A DNA stretch of 64,000 bases from Actinokineospora pegani. GTDB lineage: Bacteria; Actinomycetota; Actinomycetes; Mycobacteriales; Pseudonocardiaceae. Position 1 is the first letter of the stretch. Every line of letters starts with the position of its first letter. Below, one piece after another: positions 10,350 through 19,638 of the stretch. The notes below the pieces were generated by a model. It worked only from the letters and a program-made list of their open reading frames with translations, was not told the DNA's origin and ran no database searches. Where the stretch lies: contig NZ_WHOL01000063.1 of assembly GCF_009745975.1 (NCBI RefSeq), positions 84,745-148,744 on the forward strand, written 5' to 3'. The position numbers were made by a program, and so were the translations under genes.

Positions 10350-10437
10350 GCCGACAGAGTGACCCGTTGCAAGCGGTGCACGCCATGGCCCAATTGAGTG
10401 ATTGCGTATCGGACTGCGATGCGGAGACCATCACGCC

Positions 10438-11289
10438 ATGCCAGGAAACTCGCACACGTCCGTGCGATCCCGCACCGTCGCAGCCGAGCTGCGCAAGTTC
10501 CGCGAGTCGCGCGGCCTGAGCTGCGCGGAGGTCGGCGAGAAGCTCGGCGCCTCCGCCAGCAAGATCAGCCGGATGGAGACCGGCCACAGCGGCTTGCAGG
10601 TGGAGGACGTCGCGGCCCTGCTGGGGTTCTACGAGGTCTCCGCGAAGAAGCGTACCGAGCTGCTGGACCTGCTCAAACGCGGGGACCAGAAGGGGTGGTG
10701 GGAACGCCAGGCCAACCTGCCGAGCATCTGGCGCGCGGTCATCGACTTCGAGAACAAGGCCACCAGAATCCAGAACTACGAGCCACTGATCGTCCCCGGC
10801 CTGCTCCAGACCGACGAGTACGCGGCGGCGCTGCTGCGCGGAACCGAACCCACCTTGTCGGGTGCTGAGCTGGACAACCTCGTCGCCACCCGGATGGCCC
10901 GGCACAGCCTGCTCATCGGCCACCGGGCGCCGCAGTACGTGGCGTGCATCCACGAGTCGGCACTGCGCATCCCGGTGGGTGGTCCGAGCGTGATGGTTCG
11001 CCAGTTGCGGCGGCTGATCGACCTGGGGGAGCGGGCGAACATCACCATCCGCGTGGTGCCTGCCAGCTCGGGCGCGCACTCGGGCCTGCGCGGGCCGTTC
11101 ATGATCCTGGAGTTCGCCGAGGAACCCTCGCTGGTCTACATAGAGAACCAGGACACGGGATTGTTCCTCGAAGAGGAAGCCGATCTGGCCGGGTATCGAC
11201 TCGCGCTGCGCAATATTCTGAGTGAGGCCGTTGCACCCGATGCAACAGAAGCGGCGTTGACGGCCTTGATCGCCGAGCTGACCAAGTGA
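10438..11289 (+). CDS. XRE-family regulator with DUF5753 domain
   Basis: The 283-residue regulator has an N-terminal Cro/C1-type helix-turn-helix (LRKFRESRGLSCAEVGEKLG, then ASKISRMETG) and a C-terminal DUF5753 ligand/partner domain (VPGLLQTDEYAAALL through LFLEEEADLAGYR). Such proteins are abundant in Streptomyces and Pseudonocardiales, where they pair with small DUF397 proteins in developmental and secondary-metabolite control. ATG at 10438 starts the typical MPGNSHTS leader. A DUF397 gene follows within 12 nt of its stop. Confidence 0.92.
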   Translation: MPGNSHTSVRSRTVAAELRKFRESRGLSCAEVGEKLGASASKISRMETGHSGLQVEDVAALLGFYEVSAKKRTELLDLLKRGDQKGWWERQANLPSIWRAVIDFENKATRIQNYEPLIVPGLLQTDEYAAALLRGTEPTLSGAELDNLVATRMARHSLLIGHRAPQYVACIHESALRIPVGGPSVMVRQLRRLIDLGERANITIRVVPASSGAHSGLRGPFMILEFAEEPSLVYIENQDTGLFLEEEADLAGYRLALRNILSEAVAPDATEAALTALIAELTK

Positions 11290-11300
11290 GAGGAGCGCGG

Positions 11301-11486
11301 ATGTCTGCGCTTGACCTGAGTACCGCGAACTGGCGCAAGAGCAGCCGCAGCAGCAACACCGGCAACTGCGTCGAGCTGGCCACGCCGAGCCCGGTGACGG
11401 CGATCCGCGACTCGAAGAACCCGGACGGTCCGGCACTGGTGTTCCCGGAGTCCGCCCTGCCGTCCCTGCTCACCCACATCAGGTGA
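11301..11486 (+). CDS. DUF397 small protein, partner of the XRE regulator
   Basis: The 61-residue protein carries the DUF397 core WRKSSRSSNTGNCVELA, followed by VTAIRDSKNPDGPALVFP. AGGAG lies 6 nt before ATG 11301. XRE-DUF397 pairs behave like modulator pairs, and in some cases toxin-antitoxin-like, with the small protein antagonising the regulator. The direct effect here is inferred from the family. A perfect 14-bp terminator follows. Confidence 0.92.
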   Translation: MSALDLSTANWRKSSRSSNTGNCVELATPSPVTAIRDSKNPDGPALVFPESALPSLLTHIR

Positions 11487-11489
11487 CCC

Positions 11490-11519
11490 GGTGAGGTCGG
11501 GCCCCGGCCCGACCTCACC
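11490..11519 (+). terminator. Terminator after the XRE-DUF397 pair
   Basis: A perfect 14-bp inverted repeat, GGTGAGGTCGGGCC and GGCCCGACCTCACC, has a 2-nt loop and starts 4 nt after the stop codon. There is no T-tract, but the stem strength and position support termination. Confidence 0.7.
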
Positions 11520-11621
11520 CCGCCGGGTGACGCGAGCCGATGCTTTTCAGAACCTGAGACACGTTCCCCTTCCGGCTTGTACGGTGGCCCCGAGTTCGTA
11601 GACCGTCACCAGGGGGCGCCG

Positions 11622-12005
11622 GTGTACATCGATGAGGGCGAGTTCACCTCGCTCGGAGCCATCGGCGCGTCGATGGACGCCTTCGCGGCCTCCGCCGCCG
11701 CAGGCCAGTTCGCCGTCAACCAACAGGGCGGCGACGCCCTCCTCGCCGCCATCCGCAGGATGACCGACTGGATCGACAGCAAGCGAGGGCCGTTCGGACT
11801 CTTGGAGCAGGAGCCCCCACTGGGCAGCAGCAACGCGGCGAAGGTGATGAAGCCGTACATGCAGCAGGTGGCCGTCGACCACCAAGGTTTCCTGACGCAA
11901 CTGTACGCCCTCTATGATTCCTTGGTGAAGGCTGAACAGGCCATCATCAAGGCGATGGAAAACTACCGTCAAACGGACGAGGGAAATGCGGACGAACTTG
12001 CATGA
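11622..12005 (+). CDS. Probable ESX/type VII secreted small helical protein
   Basis: The 127-residue protein starts MYIDEGEFTSLGAIG, is predicted almost wholly helical, has no signal peptide and ends with MENYRQTDEGNADELA. YRQTD fits the YxxxD/E type VII export motif. GTG at 11622 is preceded by AGGGGG. A DUF3558 lipoprotein follows, its first ATG overlapping this stop in ATGA form, an arrangement common for ESX-like substrates in Pseudonocardiales. Family membership is inferred; no WXG motif is present. A decayed second copy of its 3' half lies at 12621-12802. Confidence 0.65.
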   Translation: MYIDEGEFTSLGAIGASMDAFAASAAAGQFAVNQQGGDALLAAIRRMTDWIDSKRGPFGLLEQEPPLGSSNAAKVMKPYMQQVAVDHQGFLTQLYALYDSLVKAEQAIIKAMENYRQTDEGNADELA

Positions 12006-12019
12006 AGGGTGAGTATCCT

Positions 12020-12601
12020 GTGAAGCGTGCCGTGTGTGCGGTGTCTGCTGTGTTGCTTTCGTTGACCATGGTCGCGTGTTCCGAGCGGACCCCGGGGCGT
12101 GCTGTCCCCGACCGAGGAATGGACGGGACCGAGGGGTCTGGCGGGCCGGGTACGCCGTCCACATCAACCGACTCGTCGCCGAAGGGCGATAATCCGTTGA
12201 TCTCTCTGGACCCGTGTACGTTGCCGACCCCGTCGATGAAGACGACGTTGGGGCTCACCAAAACGCCGCAGACCTTAACTCTTCCGTCTTCCAAATCCTG
12301 CTCGTGGCAGGTTGGGGATGGTGAGATTTCCAACCGGTTCAACTTCTCGATCGCCATTTTTCCGAAAACTGGGATCGATGATGTAGTCGCTGATGGTGAG
12401 AAGAAGCCGGTCACCGTTGGTTCTCGTCGCGCCATTCAATCTCTCCGTGCCGCCAGTGGTGTATGTGCGATATCGATCGAGGTGACGGCGACATCGCGGG
12501 TTGACATGCAGGCGACAGGGGCGGGCAGTAACGATGGTTCGCTGATCTGCCCCAAAGCGCTGGCGGCTGCCGAGTTGATTGAGCCCGAATTGCCGAAATG
12601 A
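12020..12601 (+). CDS. DUF3558 family lipoprotein, intact copy
   Basis: The 193-residue lipoprotein has the signal VKRAVCAVSAVLLSLTMVAC with the lipobox cysteine, a Ser/Thr/Pro/Gly linker, and a DUF3558 domain with LDPCTLPTPSMKTTLG, CSWQVGDG and a C-terminal GSNDGSLICPKALAAAEL. Three further cysteines probably form disulfides outside the membrane. The start is GTG 12020, with GGTGAG 6-7 nt upstream; an ATG at 12002 overlaps the previous stop. Codon use is less GC-rich than its neighbours, suggesting a transferred or fast-evolving locus. The function of the family is unknown. Confidence 0.82.
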   Translation: MKRAVCAVSAVLLSLTMVACSERTPGRAVPDRGMDGTEGSGGPGTPSTSTDSSPKGDNPLISLDPCTLPTPSMKTTLGLTKTPQTLTLPSSKSCSWQVGDGEISNRFNFSIAIFPKTGIDDVVADGEKKPVTVGSRRAIQSLRAASGVCAISIEVTATSRVDMQATGAGSNDGSLICPKALAAAELIEPELPK

Positions 12602-12620
12602 CCCACTGCCACCCCCGCGT

Positions 12621-12802
12621 GGCAGCAGCAACGCGGCGAAGGTGATGAAGCCGTATGTCGGCAAGCGGCCATCGGCCACCAAGGGGGGCCTGGCGCAACT
12701 GCTCGCCGTCTGTGATTCCTTGACCAAGCCGAAGAAGTCATCATGAAGGCGATGGAGAACTATCGTCAGGTGGACGAGGACAGTGCGGACAAGCTCGCAT
12801 GA
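12621..12802 (+). pseudogene. Decayed duplicate of the ESX-like gene's 3' half
   Basis: The first 35 bases (12621-12655) are identical to 11824-11858, and similarity continues to the equivalent of the stop codon. The copy lacks the 5' half and start. It has compensating 1-nt changes in its middle and an uncompensated 1-nt deletion near 12730 that brings a stop into frame. The end still reads ENYRQVDED. It is the left end of a 797-bp tandem duplication whose other part is the following lipoprotein copy. Confidence 0.85.
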
Positions 12803-12817
12803 TAGGGTGAAGTTCCT

Positions 12818-13403
12818 GTGGAGCGTGTCATGGTGTGTGCTCTGTTTGTCGCCTTGCTCTCGTCGACTGTGGGTGCGTGTTCCACGCAGACTTCAGGAAA
12901 TGCTGTCGCCGACCAAGACGCGATCGCGACTGGGGGGTCCGATGGGGAGACAACAACTCCCGATTCGACCGACTCTTTCGCCAGGTGGGGAAAACTCGCT
13001 CGCTTCCGTCGACCCGTGTGAATTGTTGACTCCGTCGATAAAGGCTACCTTGGGGATTGTCGGGGCGCCGCAAACGCAGGGCGGCTCGACTTCCAAGTTG
13101 TGTCAATGGCGGGTCGACGGTGGCACGACTGCGACCAGTTATACTTATGGCGTTCCTGTTCTCTTCAAAAGTGGTATTGATAAGGTTGTCGCCGTCGGTG
13201 AGAAGAAGCCGTTGATGGTTAATTCGCGGCGCGGAATCCAGTCCTTGGGTGTGGGGGGCAGTGTCTGCGCGGTGTCGATTGAGGTCACGGCCACCTCGCG
13301 GGTGGAGGTGACGGGAACAGGGGCGGGCAGCAACGACGGTTCGCTGTTGTGCCCGAAGGTGCAGGCGGCGGCGGAGTTGCTCGAGCCCGAACTGCCGAAG
13401 TGA
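12818..13403 (+). pseudogene. DUF3558 lipoprotein, second copy, frameshifted
   Basis: GTG at 12818 begins a good lipoprotein signal, MERVMVCALFVALLSSTVGAC, but that frame ends at 13021. The DUF3558 domain (SVDPCELLTPSIKATLG through GSNDGSLLCPKVQAAAEL) continues in another frame. Comparison with the intact copy places one extra T in the TTT run at 12976-12978. Without it, signal peptide and domain would be one ~195-residue protein. It is a recent pseudogene or a sequencing error. The better preserved 3' part suggests the loss is young. Confidence 0.75.
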
Positions 13404-13421
13404 CCGCCACCCCGCCCGGGA

Positions 13422-14813
<1,392 letters not shown>

Positions 14814-14903
14814 GTCCCCAGTTTGTCCCGGTTCCCCCGCTCGTGCTTGAGCGGTCCGCCACATAACGTGGATCACACCACCACCACGCGGAGGGCAGGG
14901 CGC

Positions 14904-15884
14904 ATGACCTCGCCGACCATCACCGACGTCGACCTGTTGATCGTGGGCGCCGGACCCACCGGCCTCTACGCCGCCTACTACGCCGGGTTCCGCGAGCTGA
15001 CCACCGCCGTGGTCGACTCGCTGCCGGAGGCGGGCGGGCAGGTCACCGCCATGTACCCGGAGAAGATGATCTACGACGTGGCCGGCTTCCCCGCCGTGCG
15101 CGGCCGCGACCTGGTCCAGGCACTGGTCGAGCAGGCCGACCGGTGGCAGCCCACCTACCTGCTGGGCCGCCGCGCGCACGCCCTGACCGAGGAGGGCGGC
15201 GCCTTCGTCGTGGGCTTGGACGGCGGGGTCGCCGTGCGCGCCAAGGCCGTGCTCATCACCGCTGGGATCGGCGAGTTCACCCCGCGGCCGCTCCCGGCTG
15301 GCGACGGCTGGGTCGGGCGCGGGATGGTGCACTTCGTCCCCGAGCTGGAAGTCCACCGCGGCCAGGACGTCGTGGTCGTCGGGGGTGGCGACTCCGCGTT
15401 CGACTGGGCGCTGGCGCTGCACCCGATCGCCCGGTCGGTGACCATCGTGCACCGCAGGGCCCGCTTCCGGGCCATGCCCGCGACCGTCCGGGAGGTCGAG
15501 GGCCTCGGCGTCCCGATCATCACCGACGCCGAGGTCAGCGCGTTCCACGGGGAGCCGGACCTGGCGGCGGTCACGGTGACGGCGAAGGCGGGCGGAGCGC
15601 GGCGGCTGCCCGCGCAGGCCGTCGTCGCCGCGCTGGGGTTCACCGCCGACCTGGGTCCGATCGAGTCCTGGGGCCTGGAGATCGCCCACCGGTCCATCGC
15701 CGTGGACTCCACGATGCGCACCGCGCGGGACCGCGTCTACGCCGCTGGCGACGTGGCCGCCTACTCGGGCAAGGTGAAGCTGATCGCCACCGGTTTCGGC
15801 GAGGCGGCCACGGCGGTCAACAACATCGCGGTGGCGCTGGACCCGGCGGCGCACCTGTTCCCCGGGCACTCGAGCGGTGACTGA
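14904..15884 (+). CDS. Ferredoxin-NADP+ reductase, thioredoxin reductase-like (type 2)
   Basis: The 326-residue flavoprotein has an FAD-binding GxGxxG at [16 protein letters not shown], an NADP-binding [15 protein letters not shown] near the middle and a C-terminal FAD motif [21 protein letters not shown]. The CxxC pair of thioredoxin reductases is absent. This matches type-2 ferredoxin/flavodoxin-NADP reductases (YumC-like). GGAGG precedes ATG 14904. A 7Fe ferredoxin gene (fdxC) is encoded about 40 kb away; a partnership would be speculation. Confidence 0.88.
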   Translation: MTSPTITDVDLLIVGAGPTGLYAAYYAGFRELTTAVVDSLPEAGGQVTAMYPEKMIYDVAGFPAVRGRDLVQALVEQADRWQPTYLLGRRAHALTEEGGAFVVGLDGGVAVRAKAVLITAGIGEFTPRPLPAGDGWVGRGMVHFVPELEVHRGQDVVVVGGGDSAFDWALALHPIARSVTIVHRRARFRAMPATVREVEGLGVPIITDAEVSAFHGEPDLAAVTVTAKAGGARRLPAQAVVAALGFTADLGPIESWGLEIAHRSIAVDSTMRTARDRVYAAGDVAAYSGKVKLIATGFGEAATAVNNIAVALDPAAHLFPGHSSGD

Positions 15885-15932
15885 CGATCACCTAGGTTCG
15901 GACGAACGGACTACAGAGTGAGGAGGAGTGGC

Positions 15933-16361
15933 ATGCTGCGGAGCTACATCGTCCGGTCGTGGTGGCGGCAATCGCTGCTCGTGGTGGCGGCCGTGGTGGC
16001 GCTGGTGTCGGTGGGGGTGCTCCTGGAGGTGGTGTTCAACGTCGCCACCCCCCTGCGCGCGGTCGTGCTGATCATCTTCGCGTCGATCGCAGGCAGGGTG
16101 CTGATCCGGCGCGGCTGGGTCTGGGTCGATCAGGGCGGCCTGGACATCGTCCCGGTGCTCGGCGCCAAGACCTGGGTGCCGTGGAACCAGGTCGTCGGGC
16201 TCGAGTACGAGCCGACGCGGTCGAGGCTGCCCGGTCGGGTCCCGGTGTTGCGCACGGTCGAGGGCGACCTGCCGCTGTCCGCGCTGTCGTTCGTCGGCGA
16301 GCCGCCGCGCAAAGTGCGACGACTGGCCGAGACCGTGGCGCGGATGGCCGCGGCTGCCTGA
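15933..16361 (+). CDS. Membrane protein with PH-like domain
   Basis: The 142-residue protein has two N-terminal membrane segments (LLVVAAVVALVSVGVLLEVVF and AVVLIIFASIAG) followed by a compact strand-rich domain (WVWVDQGGLDIVPVLGAKTWVPWNQVVGLEY) resembling bacterial PH domains found in actinobacterial membrane proteins. GAGGAGGAG precedes ATG 15933. The role is unknown, and the PH assignment rests on pattern only. Confidence 0.75.
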   Translation: MLRSYIVRSWWRQSLLVVAAVVALVSVGVLLEVVFNVATPLRAVVLIIFASIAGRVLIRRGWVWVDQGGLDIVPVLGAKTWVPWNQVVGLEYEPTRSRLPGRVPVLRTVEGDLPLSALSFVGEPPRKVRRLAETVARMAAAA

Positions 16362-16377
16362 CGGCCCGCACGACGTC

Positions 16378-16412
16378 GCCGGAGGAGGCGGGCGGGCATG
16401 GCCCCCTCCGGC
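16378..16412. terminator. Candidate bidirectional terminator
   Basis: GCCGGAGG and CCTCCGGC form an 8-bp perfect inverted repeat around a 19-nt loop, between the convergent PH-domain gene and glpX. There is no T-tract. Confidence 0.35.
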
Positions 16413-16426
16413 GCGCCGGACACCGG

Positions 16427-17485
16427 CTACGGCAGCGGCGGGTACTCCTCGTCGACCTGGTCCTGGCGGTCGAAGTCCACAGTGGAGTACTCGCGGAGCT
16501 TGGTGAGGCGGTGGAAGCCGTCGATCATGCGCACGGTGCCGGACTTGGAGCGCATCACGATCGACTGGGAGGTGGCGCCGCCGGAGCGGTAGCGCACGCC
16601 GCGCAGCAGGTCGCCGTCGGTGACGCCGGTGGCGCAGAAGAACACGTTGTCGCCGGTGACCAGGTCGTCGGTGAGCAGGACCCGGTCGAGGTCGTGACCC
16701 GCGTCGACCGCCCGCTGGCGCTCCTCGTCGTCCTTGGGCCACAGCTTGCCCTGGATCGCGCCGCCCATGCACTTGAGCGCGGCGGCGGCGATGATGCCCT
16801 CCGGGGTGCCGCCGATTCCGAGGAGCATGTCGATGCCGGTTGTCGGGCGGGCCGCGGAGATCGCGCCCGCCACGTCGCCGTCGGAGATGAAGTGGATGCG
16901 CGCGCCCGCCTCGCGCACGTCCTTCACGATCGCCTCGTGCCGGGGCCGGTCCAGGATGCACACCGTCACGTCGGAGACGTCGGTGTCCTTGGCCTTGGCC
17001 ACCCGGCGGATGTTCTCGGCCACCGGGGCGGTGATGTCGACGACGTCGGCGGCCTCCGGGCCGACCGCGAGCTTCTCCATGTAGAACACCGCGGACGGGT
17101 CGAACATCGCCCCGCGCTCGGCCACCGCCAGCACCGCCAGCGCGTTCGGCATGCCCTTGGCCATCAGCGTCGTGCCGTCGATCGGGTCGACCGCGACGTC
17201 GCAGTCCGGCCCGTCGCCGTTGCCGACCTCCTCGCCGTTGAACAGCATGGGCGCCTCGTCCTTCTCGCCCTCGCCGATCACCACGACCCCGCGCATCGAC
17301 ACCGTGCCGATCAGCTTGCGCATGGCGTCGACCGCCGCGCCGTCACCGCCGTTCTTGTCGCCGCGCCCGACCCACCGGCCCGCCGCCATCGCCGCGGCCT
17401 CGGTCACCCGCACGAGCTCGAGTGCCAGGTTGCGATCGGGCGCCTCCCGGCGGCGGACGTTGGCGCTGGGGGTCTGCGAACTCAT
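16427..17485 (-). CDS. glpX: Fructose-1,6-bisphosphatase class II
   Basis: The 352-residue GlpX enzyme hydrolyses fructose-1,6-bisphosphate in gluconeogenesis. Visible motifs are [18 protein letters not shown], the metal/phosphate site [29 protein letters not shown] and the terminal [16 protein letters not shown]. Lithium-sensitive GlpX is the only FBPase of mycobacteria (Rv1099c); here it has the same neighbours fumC and a DUF4245 gene. ATG 17485 follows GGGAGG by 6 nt. Confidence 0.96.
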   Translation of the reverse strand: MSSQTPSANVRRREAPDRNLALELVRVTEAAAMAAGRWVGRGDKNGGDGAAVDAMRKLIGTVSMRGVVVIGEGEKDEAPMLFNGEEVGNGDGPDCDVAVDPIDGTTLMAKGMPNALAVLAVAERGAMFDPSAVFYMEKLAVGPEAADVVDITAPVAENIRRVAKAKDTDVSDVTVCILDRPRHEAIVKDVREAGARIHFISDGDVAGAISAARPTTGIDMLLGIGGTPEGIIAAAALKCMGGAIQGKLWPKDDEERQRAVDAGHDLDRVLLTDDLVTGDNVFFCATGVTDGDLLRGVRYRSGGATSQSIVMRSKSGTVRMIDGFHRLTKLREYSTVDFDRQDQVDEEYPPLP

Positions 17486-17612
17486 ACGGTGCCTCCCGGC
17501 AAGACGGGGTCTGCTCGGCCACGACTGGACCAATGCGCATCATCCCAGATCAGCGACCCCCCGGCCGGGCTCCGCGCGGCGTGCCGCTCGTCACCCTCCG
17601 TGGCCTGCGACG

Positions 17613-18209
17613 ATGGACGACGTGCCCGACGAGCAGAAACCAGCCGGTCCGCCGCCGAAGAACCGCCTCCTGCACGGCCCGCGCGACATGATCATGTCGC
17701 TGGCGGTGCTGCTGGTGATCATCGCCGCATTGCTTCTGTTCACCAAGAGCTGCTCGTTCAGCCCCGGCGGCCCCGAGATCGACCAGTCCGCCGCGCCCAC
17801 CGCAGACCTCTCAGCCGCGTTCTCCCAGGTGGCGGACACCCTCGACTTCCCCCTCCGCCTCCCCGCCGTCCCAGACGCCTGGCGTCCGAACTCCACCTCC
17901 ACGGCCCCCGCAGGCCCCACGTCGGTGGTCGTCCGCGCGGGCTGGCTGACCGGCGCGGGCTTCGCCCAACTGAGCCAGTCCGCCGCCACCCCGAACACCC
18001 TGGTGGAGATCGAGGGCGGCACGGGCCCCGCCACTGGATCGGTCGAGATCGACGGAACACAGTGGACAGTGCACCCCGGCCGCCGCGCCGAGTCGGTCTG
18101 GGTGACCCGCCTCGGCGACACCACCCTGCTCATCACCGGCAGCGCCCCCGAACCAGACTTCCGCACCCTGGCCTCAGCAACCCTCAAGGCCCAGCCGATC
18201 ACCAAGTGA
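17613..18209 (+). CDS. DUF4245 membrane-anchored protein (Rv1100-like)
   Basis: The 198-residue protein has one N-terminal membrane helix (MIMSLAVLLVIIAALLLF) after a short basic cytoplasmic tail, then an extracytoplasmic domain with LRLPAVPDAWRPNSTST and a repeated GWLTG(A)GF motif, matching DUF4245. It is divergent from glpX, as in M. tuberculosis. The start at ATG 17613 is reasonable; GTG at 17622 is possible. The function is unknown. Confidence 0.85.
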   Translation: MDDVPDEQKPAGPPPKNRLLHGPRDMIMSLAVLLVIIAALLLFTKSCSFSPGGPEIDQSAAPTADLSAAFSQVADTLDFPLRLPAVPDAWRPNSTSTAPAGPTSVVVRAGWLTGAGFAQLSQSAATPNTLVEIEGGTGPATGSVEIDGTQWTVHPGRRAESVWVTRLGDTTLLITGSAPEPDFRTLASATLKAQPITK

Positions 18210-18279
18210 CCGCCCACGGGAGAAGACCGGAAGATCGTCCCCGGGGCGCACGAACGGCCCGATCGGCGATGCTGGCCAG

Positions 18280-18690
18280 GTGAGCGAAACCATTTCCTGC
18301 GCGTGGCGGGACCCCATCACCGACGACGAGATCGCCGACCTCACCCGGTCGCACGGCGGCGACGCCGTCGCAGGCTGGTGGAGCCGGGTCAGCCAGCACA
18401 GCCTCGGCTGGGTGGGCGCCCGTGACGGCGCGGGCCTGCTGGTCGGCTTCGTGAACGTGGCGTGGGACGGTGGACACCACGCCTTCTTGCTCGACACGAA
18501 GACCCGGGGCTCGCACCAGCGCCGGGGCATCGGGGCAGCGGTCGTCGGCTTGGCGGCGGCGCAGGCGCGCGCGGCGGGTTGCGCGTGGCTGCACGTCGAC
18601 TTCGAACCGGAGCTGCGGCGCTTCTACCTCGACGCCTGCGGCTTCCGCTGCACCGACGCAGGACTGATCGACCTGACCGCGGGGCGTTGA
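18280..18690 (+). CDS. GNAT family N-acetyltransferase
   Basis: The 136-residue single-domain GNAT protein shows VGFVNVAWDGG as the central strand, HAFLLDTKTRGSHQRRGIGAAVVG as the acetyl-CoA pyrophosphate loop (QRRGIG), and a C-terminal FYLDACGFRCT. The acceptor is unknown. GTG at 18280 has little upstream Shine-Dalgarno sequence. Confidence 0.85.
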   Translation: MSETISCAWRDPITDDEIADLTRSHGGDAVAGWWSRVSQHSLGWVGARDGAGLLVGFVNVAWDGGHHAFLLDTKTRGSHQRRGIGAAVVGLAAAQARAAGCAWLHVDFEPELRRFYLDACGFRCTDAGLIDLTAGR

Positions 18691-19010
18691 CACGAGCCTC
18701 GTCGACCGAGCCACCGGAACACGCTGCCGACCGCTCAACGGTCAGCTCAGAATGAGTTCGCGCAGAACCACTTGGGCCGCTGTGCGGGCCTGCCGCCGAC
18801 AAGTTCGGCAACCCGGCTTCCCGCCACATCGGCCAGCCGCAGCCCCTAGGGCGGCGGTGGCGAAGGCGGGTGGGCGCCCACCCGCGGCCCCGGCCGGGTC
18901 GTCGGAACTGGAGCCCGCCCATGACCTGGGGTGAACACGGTGTGGTCATTGGTGTTGCCCCCGGTCAACACCACCGGCAACGGGCGCCCATGACCATCAC
19001 AGGCCAGGCC
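18691..19010. other. Intergenic region with inverted repeats
   Basis: The 320 bases between the GNAT gene and convergent xseB hold no convincing gene. They contain a perfect 20-bp palindrome at 18866-18885 (GCGGGTGGGC and its complement) and GGTGTTG-N8-CAACACC at 18951-18972. The second could terminate the xseA-xseB operon, being 39 nt beyond the xseB stop. A repeated CCCATGACC at 18918-18926 and 18987-18995 is also visible. Confidence 0.5.
18951..18972 (-). terminator. Candidate terminator of the xseAB operon
   Basis: GGTGTTG and CAACACC make a 7-bp stem with an 8-nt loop shortly downstream of xseB on its transcript. It lacks a T-tract, so confidence is modest. Confidence 0.35.
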
Positions 19011-19226
19011 CTAGGCGCGGTCCTCGGACTCGGCGGCGGCCAGCGCCGTCTCCACGCGTTCGCGCGCTCCCGCCAGGTGCTCGTCGCAGACCCGGGCCAG
19101 GGCCTCGCCGCGTTCCCAGAGGGTGAGGGAGTCCTCCAGGGACAGGCCACCGGCCTCCAGTTTCGCGACGACGGACACCAGTTCGTCGCGGGCCTGCTCG
19201 TAGCCGGGGGTGTTGTCGCTGGTCAC
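19011..19226 (-). CDS. xseB: Exodeoxyribonuclease VII small subunit
   Basis: The 71-residue protein has the XseB pattern [35 protein letters not shown] followed by a second amphipathic helix with AGARERVE. It associates in several copies with XseA to form the single-strand exonuclease VII. The start is GTG 19226, overlapping the TGA of the preceding small gene by 4 nt, so it is translationally coupled. The small subunit is unusually separated from xseA by another gene. Confidence 0.92.
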   Translation of the reverse strand: MTSDNTPGYEQARDELVSVVAKLEAGGLSLEDSLTLWERGEALARVCDEHLAGARERVETALAAAESEDRA

Positions 19227-19633
19227 CGTGCTGGACTCTCCGTGCGGTTGAGGGCTTGGGCGAGGGACGAGGCCACCACCTGGTCGAAATCGACGAAGGC
19301 CTCGGCGAAGTCGGCGCCGTCGCTGGTGGTGACGGCCTCGGTGATGCGGGCCCTGGCCCGGGCCAGGCGGCTCTGGCGGGCGGGTGCGGCTGGGCCGGTG
19401 CAGGCCGAGGTGGCCGCGCACAGGTCGTGCAGCCTGCGGGGGAGTTGGTGGCGGCCGGTGTCCGCGCAGCCCGCCAGCAGCGCCGCCCAGACCTCGGCGG
19501 CGGCGGCGTCGGCGCGGACGGCCGACCAGTGGGCCTCGCCCGCCCTGGGGGTCGGGTGCGGGGACACCGCCAAGCGTGCGGCGGTGGTGAGGGTGAGCGG
19601 GAGGAAGGTGGGCTCGCGCGCCGTCCTGACCAT
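19223..19633 (-). CDS. Hypothetical protein inserted between xseA and xseB
   Basis: The 136-residue protein is unrecognised. It begins [45 protein letters not shown], is rich in alanine and arginine, mostly helical, and has three cysteines. GGAGG overlapping the xseA stop precedes ATG 19633, and its TGA overlaps the xseB GTG, so it is firmly part of the operon. I know of no such gene between xseA and xseB in mycobacteria. It might be a lineage-specific accessory of exonuclease VII; that is inference from position. Confidence 0.75.
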   Translation of the reverse strand: MVRTAREPTFLPLTLTTAARLAVSPHPTPRAGEAHWSAVRADAAAAEVWAALLAGCADTGRHQLPRRLHDLCAATSACTGPAAPARQSRLARARARITEAVTTSDGADFAEAFVDFDQVVASSLAQALNRTESPAR

Positions 19634-19638
19634 CGCGG

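Noticed and set aside
11622..12005. Canonical WXG100 (EsxA/B) protein
   Set aside because: Length and lack of a central WxG turn do not fit; only the YxxxD-like tail and context suggest type VII export.
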